Under the pieces are notes generated by a model. The model was not told where the DNA came from. It made no database searches and was given only the letters and a program-made list of their open reading frames with translations. Made by a program: the position numbers and the translations under genes. Shown in pieces: positions 35,501 through 50,500 of a DNA stretch of 64,000 nucleotides. Position 1 is the first letter of the stretch. Each line of letters begins with the position of its first letter. Origin of the DNA: Nectonema munidae (lineage: Eukaryota; Nematomorpha; Nectonematoida; Nectonematidae); the NCBI GenBank assembly GCA_030549495.1, contig JAUIRK010000927.1, forward strand, positions 248,001-312,000, read 5' to 3'.

Positions 35501-38500
35501 CAGATGAATTTCGTTTATTGTATTCCACTCTTTCTTCGCTACCTTTCGATTCTTTTTATATTTTTAATAAAAATAGTAAACTTATTAAATAAATGTTGGA
35601 ATTTTGTAAAATGATTTTATGTACGAAATGGTTACACACGCTAGCGACTTTGATTAGTCTTTGTGTGGGCCAAGCTAGAAAAACGGTTTTTACTTATTTT
35701 TTATAATAATGATTTGTAATTTTGTGAAATACTTTGATTGTTATTTAACAACAAACGTGTGTACGCTAACAAATTTCTTTCTTTCTTTAAAATAAAACAC
35801 CATCATTATTTTCAAAGTTGTATGAGGACGATTAAAAATTAACCTAAAAGTTATAGAAAAAATTATATATAATATATCTTTAGAAATGTCTTTAATGATG
35901 GTTTTGTCAATCACACCCTTTTTGTTCCCACATTTCTGAATTATAATAAAAACTGTTGTAAGAGAAAAAGTTTGCATCCTTGAAATTGATGTCTTTCTCA
36001 GTGATTCCTTCAATTTGAAAAAAAAATCTTTTTTTGTCAATTAATTTTTGCGTATTTTATAAAAAAAATTATTATACACACCATAAATTGATTTGTAAAT
36101 GAAAGTCCGATATGATTAAGACTTAATATTTGTTCTTCAAAATTTTTTAACGTTTTCTTATATTCCTCTTAACATAAAAATTGACTTAAAATGTTTTTAA
36201 CAGTGGTATAAAATTTAGAATACCAATTATTTACTATTTTGGGCTGTTCACTTTGTTAAATTTACTTTTGGAAAAAATAACATATGATTCCGATTTTTCC
36301 ATCACTGTCGAATTTTCCATTCCCTCTGTGTATAATTAGCATCTTTTTCTTTCATGCCAATCTTCTTGATTTCCTTCTTCTCTTTCCATGCAATCATAGA
36401 CGGCCCCTTTTCTCTTTTACTACAAACTTCAAGATTCCTAGTTTTTTACATTGCTTCATCATTTTCCTGTGGTAAAACATGTGGTCCATTAATTTTAACA
36501 GGGTAGTGTTCAGTTGCGCCAATTGGCATAATTTGTCTTTTTATTTTAATGTTTTATAAAGGTTGAATATTAATATCTTCAGAGTTTTGATATTTTTGTA
36601 CAAAACTTGCATTTGTCAGTTCAATTTTTAAAAATGTTCCTTATTTATGATTTAAAAAATTAATTTTTTTTTGTCTTTTTTAAATAATATTTGGAGCAAT
36701 TCTTCATTTTTCGTCAATCTAGTGATAAGCCATTTCTCTTCACTACCTATTCACCGTTCTCTACTAATTGAGCTCTTTTGTTTTTTTGTATACCTAACCC
36801 TTTTCATACCACCAAATCCTTATTATGGCGAATGAGTTAGGTTACTTAGATATGCCTCGCTTCGACGCCGCAACGTCTCGGGTTCGTTCCAGCATCAAGC
36901 CTTCTCGATGAAAACACAGCAAAGTAGTTTCAGTGTATATCCAAATCCAAAAGCTATATTTTTTTATTATTGACAAGAAACTTCAAAGATTGAGATGAAA
37001 ATATAGGAAGAATGATGAAGAGAAGAAAGATGAGTATTAATATGAAAAACGATAGAAGACATTGGCTTCATTGAAATGCTTTTATTAAGATCATGAAAAA
37101 ACGGTTCAATTTGAGCAAATGGTTAAAAAATGTTATTTTATTATTTTTTTGCAAGAAACCAAGACTAGGGAGTCGCAGTTGGAGAAGTTTGCTGATCAGT
37201 CGGAATGGAAATAGATGGACGTCTATTCCTAAATTTAACCAGATTAACACTCAATTAAAAATTCATAAACTGAACATTAAAGTATTGAAAATAGAAATTC
37301 TTAACGATGTAACGAAAATATAACCTAAAAGTTTCCAAATCTTAATCTAAAATTCAGAGTTTTTTTTTGGTATTTTCCCAAATTATACGTAAAAAATGCC
37401 GAAACTATAAATATGTTCATTTATGCTTTTTTTAAACATAGAATAATAATTTTGAACTTCAAATTTAAAAAAACTGCAAACTTTACGATGATCTCTTGTA
37501 TTGTTATTCATATTGAAGTATACAATTTGGATCTTCAATTTTTAAAAAGTTTAATGAAATTATTCATCACATGATTGGTGTATAGAAGTTATGAATAGAA
37601 AAAGAAAATAAAATTTCATTTCAGATTTGTATAGAATACACGCTTGCAAATACACTTGCCAATCTCTACAAGAATTCTCAAATGTATGTACATTTTCGTC
37701 GTTCAAATCTCCATTCTTCCAAATGTCCCTGTGTCAAATGTCTCTCGGCCAGATCTTCGGCTGTGATTTGAGTTTTGTGCCAGTAATAAACATTGAAGAA
37801 ATGGCAAAGTTTTCTATAAACAATTCTAGCACATGAATGGATGAGAACATAAAAAATAGATGTAGTTGAATACGAATGTTTGCAGGTTAAACGAAATAAG
37901 TTATATGATGATGGTGGTAGTGATGAAAGGCCATTTTGGTTGATAAATAGCCAAATAGGTGATTATATAGGAGCAGAGAGAACTTACAAATTTTCAGGAG
38001 TCGAAGTCGGAAGAGTCAAACGTTTAGCTTACAGTTTAGACTATTGACTGCCCATCAGCAGTTTAAATGACTTAGAGTGTTTTAATCTATACTCTGAAAA
38101 CTAAAGCGTAGTTTAATGCTAATCATTTATGGAGATCGCAAGAATACAAAATCAATATATCTAATTAAATTACAATCATTTTCCTAATTAGTCATTTTTC
38201 CTGAATTTTCTATATAAGAATTGGAAGATTATTCAGCAGCTAACATCTAACTGTTAAAAAGCCATGCAATTAAAGTAAGAGTTTATCTGAGTATGTGCAA
38301 ATCTAAATCACGGGTTCCCAAACTTTTTAGTCTATCGACCCTCGGATATGATGTCAATAAAATTGATTATCCTTAAACATGCAGAATTCAATACCTGTAA
38401 GCTGCTGGAACAATGCTATAGATTAACTTTCATTTTCTTTTATCAAATATTTATGGATTTGTTGTACACTTTGGATTCAGCCTTTCGAAATTTCTCTGAT

Positions 38501-41500
38501 GCCCTTTCTCGTTGTTTTTTGATGTTTACTTCAAGTGAATAATGGAAAATCTTAAAATTTTTTCCATTTGTTTAACTTCATTATTATTCTAACTCAACAA
38601 TACAATTTTCGTCGAGATTCAAAATGTATTGTAGCTCTTCGCAGGCCGGTTCAATTATAATATTTCAATCAAAAAATTAATTTTTTTTAAGTGAATATTT
38701 GAAATCGAAATCCTTAAGATGTTATATGATGTTGTTTACTTTCTTCTATTCGTGATCCCATCTCAACTTCATCCAAATTTTTGCTATCACGTCAAAATTG
38801 ATTTAACCCTTTGAGGCCCAAAATTTTGAATTCTAATCATCTGCTTATTTTTCTGTAGAATTTCTTATATTTAGAGCGGAGGGTTTTTGTTTATCGCTGC
38901 ACTGGTGTTGCATTGGTCGTCATCAAAGGGTAAATGTAGACGCCTAAATATCCCAGATAAAATTTCTAGAAACTCTCTGAAGTAGTGAAGTACCGATCTC
39001 GATTTTTTCACCTGTGCTGATTCGGATGCAGATTTCATTGTAAAATGTTGCTATGGATACTAAAATTTTTTTAAAAATTATTTTCTATTAATAGCTTCCA
39101 GGCATCATAATAAAGTTTTAATGTAAAGCATGAGCTTTTCTACCATGATTCCTTCTAGTTTGTTTCTTCTAGGAGAATAAACTTGCCAACCACAACTAAA
39201 CAAGGTAAAACAAAATTGACATGCCATGTTAGAAAGTAGAAATATAGATATTGAAAAGTTGAGAAAATGGGCTTCAAAATGAAGGAAAATTGGTTGAGGT
39301 TATTTGTGAACGACCCTTATTCCATTTATGAATATTGCCCATATCGATCAAACAAAAAAAGTGTATTCGAAATCGGTACATCACTACTCTGAAGTAGACT
39401 TCCTGCTTCACTACACCAAATTGTTTTTATTTTTATAATTAGAATGGAGACGCAAAATAATGAGAGATTAAATGCCATAGTGGTAAAAACCAGCTAAACC
39501 TCAGCGTGCTGGGAACACTAGCCATAAAATTGAAAAATTGTTTTTATAATTCGTTTTACTTCAGTTTGGTCCATTCTAAAATATTTGAAAGCAAAACCTC
39601 AAAATTCAAATTGACATGGTTTATGATATTTAAGTTTGTGTTAAATTTTCTATCGATTCATGCATACTTTCGTATTATTTAAATTTTCAATATTCTTAAG
39701 ATAAGAGTAATCCTATTTATTTTGCTTCAGTTATTGATTTAAAACTCATTATATATATGTGTGTGAGTGTGTTTATGCACTTATCTGTTTCTATATGTAT
39801 GTTTTGGATGGACGCTGTTATTCCCCACTTTTCTGTAAATCGATAATAATTGATCTATTTGCTTTTATTAGTATGATGAGCACGTAATTCTATCAAATTT
39901 TAATCCATATAATTAGATTTAGCATAGGACAATATGGAGTATGGGTTTGAAAAGTTTCTTAATCTTGTTTTCCTATTAGAGTTTCTAAAAATTATACAAT
40001 AAAATCTTTCATTCATTTATTTATCTAAGGACCCAGAGCCCGCGCTGACCAAAATTGGGGGGGGGGGGGGGGGGCTCAAAGGAGCTGAAACTATACATTA
40101 TGAAAATACACTATAAAATTTTCCTTTCTAGAAGCAAATTCGATCATCATCGGAAACAAGAGGTAAAGAAGGTTATAAAAGTAAGGGGCTGAGAATTGAG
40201 GAGTAACTATTATAAAACAAAAGTGAAAGAATAAAATCATTTTATTAACAATATATCATTTTTAGAGTAATAAAGCATTTTACATGTCAACGATTCAGCC
40301 TTCTCGACTTTTCGTTGAAATAGTTCGAAAGGGTCGAAAACTCTTTTAAGAGTTGAAAACTTCTCTCACAGGATGCAGTGCTGATTCCTATTGTTAGAGC
40401 AGCCTGATATTCAAAAAATACTCTAGACAATTTAATAATATATTTATTGAAAGTACCAATGTACAAAGAAAAGACTTCTTCACAAGCGCACTTTATCTGA
40501 TGTAATTCATTTAAAACTTATATAAGCTTGAAAAGTTGAGTGGAGAGGCTTGGAAAATTGAGTAGGGGGGGGGGGGGTCAAGCCCCCAAAATAAATAGGG
40601 TGCGCGGGCCCTGCGCCGACCCCCAAAATGGGAACAAAGCGTAGACAAAGAAGAAGACGATTTATCTAAGCCTTTTTTTAATTCTAATTTCTTTCATATA
40701 CTGTTGTTTATAATGAGATGAAACGCCTCTACTCTATCAAATTTGATCACTAATTTAAAAGTTAGAAAGTTTAATCTTTTTTTTAGCGTTCATCTACCTA
40801 CGCATACGTGTTCCTTATTATAAGCATCACTTTTAGTTTGCTTTTTCTTTCTCTACTTTTGTATCAATAAATGTTTTCGAATTAATACAAAACACATCAT
40901 TATTTTCGTTTTGCAAACAAAATAGTTGAATGGTCTCAAAAAAAATTTGAAGAGAAAAAAGTACAAAAATTTAGATGTTTTAAAACGTTATGGATTCATG
41001 AAATAATATTCAAAGATAGCTCAAAATAGACACCCTTTAAAATGCATAAATATTTAACAAATGTTATACTGATAAACAGTCAAACTTATTTTAACACAAG
41101 AACAACGAAAAAATGTTCGAAATCTCTGATTTTGGTAGATTAAAAATTCGTTTTAAATATTGTGAATAAATAGAGGATTAATATTTTTTTATTGGCAATA
41201 CAAAGAGTTATAAAAACAATTATTTTTAAAACAAATTTTTTAAAAAAATATTTCAATAGAAAAATGAAATTTCTTAAAAATTCAAAAAGCGGGAAATCAC
41301 ACACATCTCGTTGTAATTAAATCAGGCAAAATGTTGATGGCCTAGTAATAAGCTAAATCACTACCAAGATAGATGATTCTTGTCGGCGACACATTTTGTC
41401 CTTTTCGTTCACGGTTGCGGCCCCGTGTCTACAACCACCAGTTCCAGATTTCCCCATTTTATCCTGATTTAACTTATTTGCTCTTCATTAATGCGCTTCT

Positions 41501-44500
41501 CGTTCATAAAGACCACTGAAAGAGGGTTTATGTGTATTTAGAAGTCGTTCGAATTTTCCATTTTTAGTGATTTTTCTGGAATTATTATTACTTATCAAGT
41601 AAACAGAGGAAGGGTGAGGAATTTATTGGGCACAGAGTTTTATAAAAAAAAACCAAAAGTGAATTTTCGCCAACAATTGTCTTTTTCAAACGTAACGCGG
41701 AGAAAGAATGGAGTGAAGTAGGAGGTTAGTTTCGTAGGTTTTTGTCCTCTTCGTTAAAAATACCTCTATTTCACTCCATTCTCCCAATTGTTGGTTGATG
41801 CTGATTGTGAACCAATACGAAAGTTGGATATTATGTGTGATTTTAAACTGGCAGGCATAAATTAAAAAAAATTACTAAATGCTTCAGAAGAATATATTGT
41901 ATGATTGTTTGAACTTGCGTATGCTCGTGTCCATTTGCATCTGGGTGATGATTATGTATGAATATATACTGGCAGGTATAAATTTAAAAAGCTAGATAGA
42001 GAAGTATTGCAACAAAATTAAAATCGTTTATAATTTCAGTATTTATTATAACCTAGCTTTTTTCCTACGTAATTTTGAAACGTAACGTATTGTAAGTGTC
42101 CATTGAAGGCGGCTATCCTACTACGTGTTAGACTGCTAGGCATTTGTGCTGTTGTTTTACAGCAAAAAGGAAGCAAAGAATTTTTCTCATTTTACTATAC
42201 CTGGTTGGCTCAAGAAATGGGTGAATAATTTTAAAAAATTGTCAATGCCTATTTAAACCGATACCGGTGTTGATGCCTATCTAATCGATACAAAATATGG
42301 TAGTCTTATACTATACACACTGTAAGGGGAAGATAGCCAAGAGTGGTACACCGTTAACTAAAAAATTAACCTTGATTTATCTTTAATTAAATTATTATTA
42401 ACTGTATTACGCAAAAATTCTTTACTTTTTTTCTTTGAAGTCAAAAGTTGTTTCAAAGTTGGCATGAGAAATCGATGCTCTTTCAGCTTTTAGGATATCC
42501 TTCTTCGTAGAAAATCAGCGTTGTTCAGCTGATGCACTGTAGGGAATTGCTGCGTTGAATTTGATGAACAAGCCAGGCTAAACTTTCTCTCTTAATAAGG
42601 CAGCATCTGTTAGCATGACTTTAGAGTTTATTTTGAACCAAGTTTTCAGCAAATTACTTAGAAAAGCTTACTGGTGTCTGCGTCTCCTTAGCTTAACATT
42701 TTATTTGTCAAGAAGGCTACCATGAAACATCAGCCATAATGCAGTTCGCCGAAATGTCAACTTTTCAATTATTTGACTAAATTTAAAATTAAATAAAAAT
42801 TATAGTGAATTTAAAACGAAGTTAAAATGAAAAGCAGATCATTTAAATTAATTTGTTTTCAGGAACAAAATTGCCTCTACCAAATCTTCTTTCATTGAAA
42901 CCCCCCTTCAAAATGAATAATACAAAAAGTCCAAAACTATCGTTCCACACTAACTTGAAATTTTATGCCATCTTTGTTATCATTGTCGTTAAGTTTATCA
43001 GAAATTTGATATTGAGAGATGTAAAATATTAATTGTTCAATCAGCTTGGCTCCGCCTCCAACTCTTAGTAATCTAATTCATAGTATCGGGGTGTTAGCTC
43101 CCTCTTAGCGATGTCAAAACTAATGCAATTCCACCGTGTAACATAATGATTAAGACAATTAATAGAGCAATATTTCAATTATTTTTGTGATTTGCAGTTC
43201 ATGGAGTTGTTTGATAGTGAAGATCCCAGAGAAAGAGACATCCTAAAAACGATACTTCACAAGATCTACGCAAGGTTCTTGCCGCTTCGTCCCTTCATAC
43301 GCACTCAAATCAACAACATCTTTTACAAGTGATACCTCTTCTTCAATCATAAATTCTTTCTAATGCGTTGCCTTTAATTACTTTGGGCAAGACGATTTTC
43401 TCCTTTTACATATTCACTTTCAAAAAATTTCAACGCATGGTTGTATACAAGGATTATAAACCTGATTTTTTTATTAAAGAAAAAATTGTCTGCCTCCGGC
43501 TCTTTCGATTTTTTTTAAATTTATTTATAAAAAATTGATTGTAGCTACACTACGTATATAATATCTAGAAAAACTAGATTTATATAGCATATTTGCTAAA
43601 AGAGACTGGCTTATTTCAAAAGTCTTATACTATATAAGTAACACAAAACAATTCATTTGCAAATTCGCACCTGGATTAATAATCCATTTTTGTTAGGAAA
43701 TGATATACCCAATTTACAAAATAAAATCTGTTTCCATTTTTTGGACTCAAAAAGAGAAAAAGTAAAGCTTTCTACCTAAAGTACATCAATATTAAAAATT
43801 AGAAAATTTATATAATATAGTGCTTCCTTTAAAAAGTAAAAGTATGTTTTATAATTTTAGATATTGATATTTAAAAATGGGCTTTTTTAATTTTCAAGTA
43901 TATCTACTTTTTTAAGCAAATATTTTTTTATAATTCTTTGCATTCTTACCTAAAAAAGGTATATCTTTTAAGGTATATATCTGGAAAAAAATTAATATGC
44001 GTGGTTGTGTGTCCAAGATTTTTACTAATGAAAAATCATAGTCAGTGGCAGTGGCGGATGCAGAAACTTATAGGGGGCCGAAATCTATTTAATTTTTTTG
44101 CAATTTTGTTAGAAGTCTTCAGAGAATACGACAGCTGTATTATGTGTTTTAGAATCACTAATTACCTATGTTTTCATATTTTTAACATTATTTTGCCATG
44201 AATAAATTGCAAAAATTTATAGCAGAGAAAGACAGCGCTAGTGTCTATGACATTTCCGTGCAAATTCCTAATTGGCTTTGCATAGAAGATTTTGTGTCTT
44301 ATTTCGATCCAAATCATACAAGTCATTCGATCTTTGAGTTGGAATGAAAGGATAGATGCATCATGAATATTATTGAGGCATTATAAATCAATCAAAACAT
44401 CCTCCAACCAATTAGCTTGAGAATCTCACTTATAAATATCCTTCAAATTACCTTCGCTATACGCACATATGGCAATTTACTCCACAACAATAATTCAAAG

Positions 44501-47500
44501 CTCTATAGCCAAAAAATTTTGCATTAAAGAAAAATTACTTCTAAGTTGTTTCATACTGTTATTTTTTACTTTCAATAAAAAATGAAATATTCCCTTTTAC
44601 TATTTTTAGTTTTTTGAGAAGTAGATGGCGTTAAAATATTTTGATTGTATTTTTTTTTAGAGAAATTTTTTATGTAAAAATTTCAATAAAAATCAAATAA
44701 ATTTGAATTCATTTTATTACATTTAAAATTCACTTAGTAAAGACTAATATAAGTTTTCTTCTAACCGTGCCAAACATTATACTTTTATTTATAAATAAAT
44801 AGTATCAGAGATTTGACAAACTCAAGTAAGCAGTTTTCGCAAAGCAGTTGAGCGGACTTTACACATAAACTTGGGCTTTTTGCACCTCCTTGTTGTTCTG
44901 CTCTTCTTTGGTTTACAGATGGTACAGAAACCTCTATTACTCGATGTTTCTGCAATTTCGTTCTGATAAAACCATAAAAACTTAAGTGTTTTTGTTTTCA
45001 AATTTAATTGAGGAGTTAGTGCCTATCTTCTGGCTTCTTCACTTAGACACAATGCTAATTTCTTAATAAATATTTTTCTACCCTCTTTTTAGGATGGGAA
45101 ATTGTCAGTGCATGAACTTTGCAATAATAAAAGCTTTAGAGCGCTAATATCTAAATAGTTGAAAACGCTCTTGTCCTCTTCTACAAGTTTGTATTTGTAT
45201 GTTTTACCTCCTTTTGCCCTAGCTCCCCTTTGTACTTATGCCTCTATTAGGTTCTTTTGCTGAATTCTGAAGAATTTCATTTTTTTCTGGTTGCACGAGA
45301 GTATGTACACAACTTTGAAATTACGCGTAGTGTTTTCTAGGAATATAGGCGAAAGAGATGCTTGACGAGAGTAAACGATACGTGTTCGCTTCGCTAGTTT
45401 GAGAGTCTTCAGATAGGTAGGATGAAGTAATTTAGAATACTCTTCTAGATGACACACTCCCCCAAAGCTTTTGAAAGGCCCCCAATTTATGTGAAAAAAA
45501 AATTCCATATATATCCCCCCAAACCATTCGCTATTATTTTTTATAATATGTTTGGCTAAAAGTATTCTTTATTAGGTAGACCTGAAAGTATATTTCGGGT
45601 TTGAGGAAATAAACACTTTCAGCACGTTAAGTGTAAATTTTCCTAGTGCCCTTTTTTAGGGTGTAAATCTTTATATTGCCCTTTCTCTAAAGCTAACTAG
45701 TTGTTCATCTATTGTGACAACCCTATTTGGTGTCCAAAAATTGGAAAAAATTTATAAAAATGGTCGTGAATTTTTCTATAGGGTTTTATCTCGGTTTTTT
45801 GTTTTTCCAGAAAATAAATATAAAAGAAGTAAAAATTTTGGAGTACTGGAAATTTATTTAATATGTTTTATAGTTTCCATTTAAAATTTATTATTTTTTT
45901 TTTAGAAAAAAAAAAAAAAAAAAGAATACTAGAAGAATGTTTTATGTATATATTTATATTTAAAGATAAATTTTTTTTTTGTTTCTCCATTGTTTAGAAA
46001 GTTTTGTATTCATAGATAAAGAAGTTGAATTTAATTAGTGATGTATTATTTATATCCTCAAATATGTAATTTGTGTTCAAATCAGTGATAGATTTCAGGG
46101 AAAGAAAGTTCCCCTATCTCCCTGCTTTCTTTTTGTTTTCTTTTCCAATTCTGATTGTTTTGATCAATAACATTAAAATATTATCTAAAAAAATTTTATT
46201 TGTTTATCAAAATTTAGAGGTATTACATCATGTAAAGAGAAGGAAGACCCCCCTCCCTTTTCTAGTAGTCCATCCTAGTGGAAATCTATACTCCTTTAAA
46301 ATTTTAGAATATAGTTTCTATAAAGTTAAATACTGTTCGTCAAAGTTAAAAGTTCATATTTGTAAAAAATTTTACTTTAAATTTGAAAATTTGTAAAAAA
46401 TAAAAATTTTAAAAATATAAATAAAAAAATTACTAATTGGATTTTTTTTTGTCTTAAGAAAAAGGTATTGAATCAAATCTGTGGAAAAAAATGAAAAATT
46501 TTAAGGATTCAACTTCTCCAACATGAGTTTTTGGGTCTAGAAGGTGAATAATAACGTCTCTTATATTTTCACTAGCTACTCTTCCTCGCGAATCAAAAAA
46601 GAATCCCAACTAAAATCAATCTCATCTGAACAAACAAATTTTCATCAATATTTTCTTCTAGTTTTAGTTTTCTTAGAAAAAACTTGAGAGAAGATTTTCA
46701 GAAAGGAGTTGAAGTGTAATTCCATGGTTAAAAGAAAAATTTAAAAAAATGGCTCTAAGGTGAAGAATATAAAGAAATAAAAGTTGGAAATTGATATATA
46801 ATGCTCATTGTTTATTGCAGCAGCTGTAGCCTACTAATACTGCTATGCAAGCAATCATGCTCAAGGAGATTATTGATTTTTCTTGTTTAAAAAAGAAAGG
46901 CCTATGGAGTAAATTGCCATATGTGCGTAGTTGATGCTATATGAAAATTTGTGCGTATAGCGAAGGTTAATAGAAAAAAACCCATTCGAAGGAAAATAGC
47001 TATAGTAGATGATTGCTCCTTTTTGCGAAAGTGCTATTGGACCAAGGTGCTTTAGACTAAACTACTCTAATGTTCTATTACTTGTTAATATGAATTTGTA
47101 CCACCTTGAATTATTATTAGTAAATTTTTCCCATTCTTTATCATGAGATTAATAGTAATTTGAGATTTATTAAAATTGACAAAAAAAAAGAGAATCATTA
47201 TACTTTTGTATAGAATGGAAAAGCTTGGAAAGCTTAATCTATATGCTCTTCAAAAATTGAATTCGTTTTTAAGCGCCAAGTTGTTACAGCTTTTAGTTAT
47301 TTGGTTGACGGCATCTGAATCCATAATAATCGATAGATTTGTATTTATTTAGATAAAGATGAACTTGATACAAAAGTCTCGGCACATATGATGTTTCAAA
47401 AGATTCGATATAACTACTCAAAAATGCATAGGTTTTAGAGTGAGCGTACAATTTCCTATTGGACAATTTGGTCCTAGACCATTAGTTCTCAGACAATTTC

Positions 47501-50500
47501 GCACTAAGATTATAATACTATGCTAAGACGATTTGGTTCTTTAAAAAATAAAATGTTTGCTTTATTATCACGACAATTAGAGAAATTTCAATCATCTTAT
47601 AGAAATTGTATCTTTTCTGAGTTTAGTTTAATTACAATTAGAATGTAAGTAAATAATTACTCATGATGCAACTTAAAATTTTTTATTATACCATTTAAAC
47701 CTCTTTTAAACTATAATAAATAAAAAAATTGTATCACTATGAAAGATTAAATAGCATAATATGTGAAACCGAATAGTCCGCGAGTAAAGTCTCTACTAGC
47801 GGTTTGGCCTAGCACTAGTTTTACGCAGGAGCAGAGATTCTGCAAATGAAAAGTGAACAATATGGAAGTTATTTTTCAATAAAAGCTTGAGAAGTTTCTT
47901 TAAAATTTTATACACGAATATATCGCCATTAATTAACACTGAAAAGGGGCATCACCGGATTCATAGAACGAGGAAAAAAGCTCAAAATTTTTGGAAAGCC
48001 TTCCTTAAACTCGTATACAAAGTTGAAGTTTGGTTTAATGCCAGTATTTTTAATATCTTTTTTCTAAATTAAGTCTTCTAATTCTTTTTAAGCTTTATAT
48101 ATGAAAATGAAAATCACCATAACGGAATTCCAGAACTCCTAGAAATTCTTGGAAGGTTAAAATTTTTCTATTCATTTTCCATAAATTTTTTTGTGCTTAT
48201 TTTTCTTTTTAATCCAGCCTTCTTATCACAGAGTCTATGTGTCCTTATGTATAATGAGTATTTCTTTATTGGATTGAGCTTCCTGAGAATATGAGAAAAT
48301 TTATTACTAAAAATATTAAAATATTTTTGCTCTTATTTTCATTTTCTTACTTTTCTGGGTATTTACTTTGCCTTTTGCTACATTTGCTCTATGTTTCCTT
48401 TTTGAAGTTAACTACGACACCGTGGTTGAAAGTTTAAAAGTCATGAACAGATCTAATCTACTATCAAGAAAATGAATGAGTAAGTAGATAGAAAAATTAT
48501 ATCACTCATTTCCAGGTGAATCTGTTTATTGATTTTTTGATAGTGCTATAATTAATAATATAAAGTATACATAGATTAAATTAAATTGGAAAATTAGAGA
48601 AATTTCATTATTTTAATTTTACCAGACCTTCTTATATCATGTAAGTAAAAAGAATAAAGAAAAAAATATGGCCAGAGCTACTTTCAAATCCAACCTTGAG
48701 GAATCCTTGAATGATATAATCTTAAAATAATTGCATCGATAAGAAGTAGCGCAATTAAAATTTTCCAAACGGTGTTTCTTGGTGGATGAAATAAAAATCG
48801 CTTCTTCCTTATTTTTCTCAATTCCAGTCATTGATCCTAGAACCAAGCCTTCGAGATGTTTTGCCAATATATGAAGCATCATCACAACTGCGACACATTA
48901 TTTGATATATTAAATTGCGTTAACAAAAAGTAAGCTTGGTTCTAATAATTCAGTGCTTCCCAACTTGGGGTCCACCCTAGAGGTCCGTGAAGATTAGATA
49001 AGGGGTCCGTGAAATTTTTTTATATTATATACGTCCGCATCGCCAGATTCCATATAAAGGAAAAAACTGATATTAATAGGGTTAGGACTATAAATGCACA
49101 CACTTATATATTTTTAAAAAGTTCTATGGAGTAAAAAGAGAGGAAGAGTCTCTTCCTTTAATCGATCTGCTTCAATATTAAATTTTATCCCTTAAGGGCC
49201 CGCAAAATAATTATTTTAGTGTAGTGGGTCCATAGGATAGAAAGTTTGGGAAGCACTTTTCTAGTATCAACCAAATTTTTTTAGAATAAAGTTATTTAAA
49301 AATAGAAATTATTTTTGTTTTAAAAGACAAAAAAGTTAACTTGTTACAATTATCCTTAGTTTTTATTTTTTAGTTTTATTTTTTAGCAAAATTCAACATT
49401 GAGGAATGGATAACAGAGTCAAATTTTGTAATTAAACGTTTGAAATTGAGGCATATGATGCTTCTAAAAGATTTGTTAGACGTAGAAAACGAATGTGCGA
49501 AATTGTTGATTTTTTGCAAACTTTCAAGTACTCGAGAACAATTTTGGAGATGGCAATGTTGTAATCTTGTTTGAGAGACTTTATACATTACATCGATATA
49601 AAAATAATTTAAACGAATCATTACTGATGCTATGGTCTACCACTGCAAACAACGCTTGATTATTTCTCATCCTCCTTATTATGAGTGGAAACTGAAATTG
49701 ACACTTTATTGAAGTTAAGCCTCCTATTATAGATTAAGTTATTAGTCAAGTCTCCGATTTAGTTTGCAACTTGTAAACTTTTGTTAACTGCGTCTGTTTC
49801 TCTGGCTAAAGATGTAAAAAAATTTCATAGATGAAAACAAATTGACTTCTTTAATTTTTAGAAGCTATTGAAGTGATTTAAACACACCAAATCAATTTAC
49901 ACAAATTTGCTGTGAAATGCTTTGAAATGAAGAAAAGAAGATCTTTATAAACAAAAATGTCTTTAAATAAATTTTTAATCTTTTTTTCAAAATATTGTTT
50001 TGATAACAGCATTACATATTTCGTTATTTTCTACTTGACAAGGGATTTGTTGTAGTATCACAAAAACTTGAGCCTTGCCTTCCGATTCTTATAAACAAAA
50101 TCACAAAGCTGTGATTACCCATGTCAAGGATAATCCGAGCATATAGCCTTACGGCAGAAACTGCTCCACCAACCACCATAAAAATTATTTTTTTGTATTT
50201 TTTAATCCAACTTTGTCCCAATTTTTATTTATAAAATTGGTTTGCACGGCGCCAAAAGGTAAATTCTAGATATCTACGATTCTGCTAATATATATATATA
50301 TACATGCTCGGGAATATTTTGAATAATTTTTAATAAAAAATGTTTAGCATTATCAATGGCTTCGCCCTTCCACTGAAGATAGAAAACAAAAACTTTTTGC
50401 TCAAGATCTTGATTCCTCTTCACAAAGCGAAATCCCTTTCCCTCTATCACCCCTACCTAACTTACTGCGTGGTGCAGTATATCGAAAAAGATTCCAATCT

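Larger units (their letters stand above)
35218..43197. other. B56 intron d-e, 8 kb
   Basis: Contains dispersed repeat copies at about 35395-35530 and 38807-38932, the third SINE copy at 36825-36950, a hAT-like left end near 38309 (GGGTTCCCAAACTTTTTAG), the hAT element at 40034-40613 and a foldback at 41670-41800. No coding exon seen. Confidence 0.55.

Noticed and set aside
45236-45508. 90-codon - strand ORF as a gene
   Set aside because: It lies inside the piggyBac relic and has no independent support.
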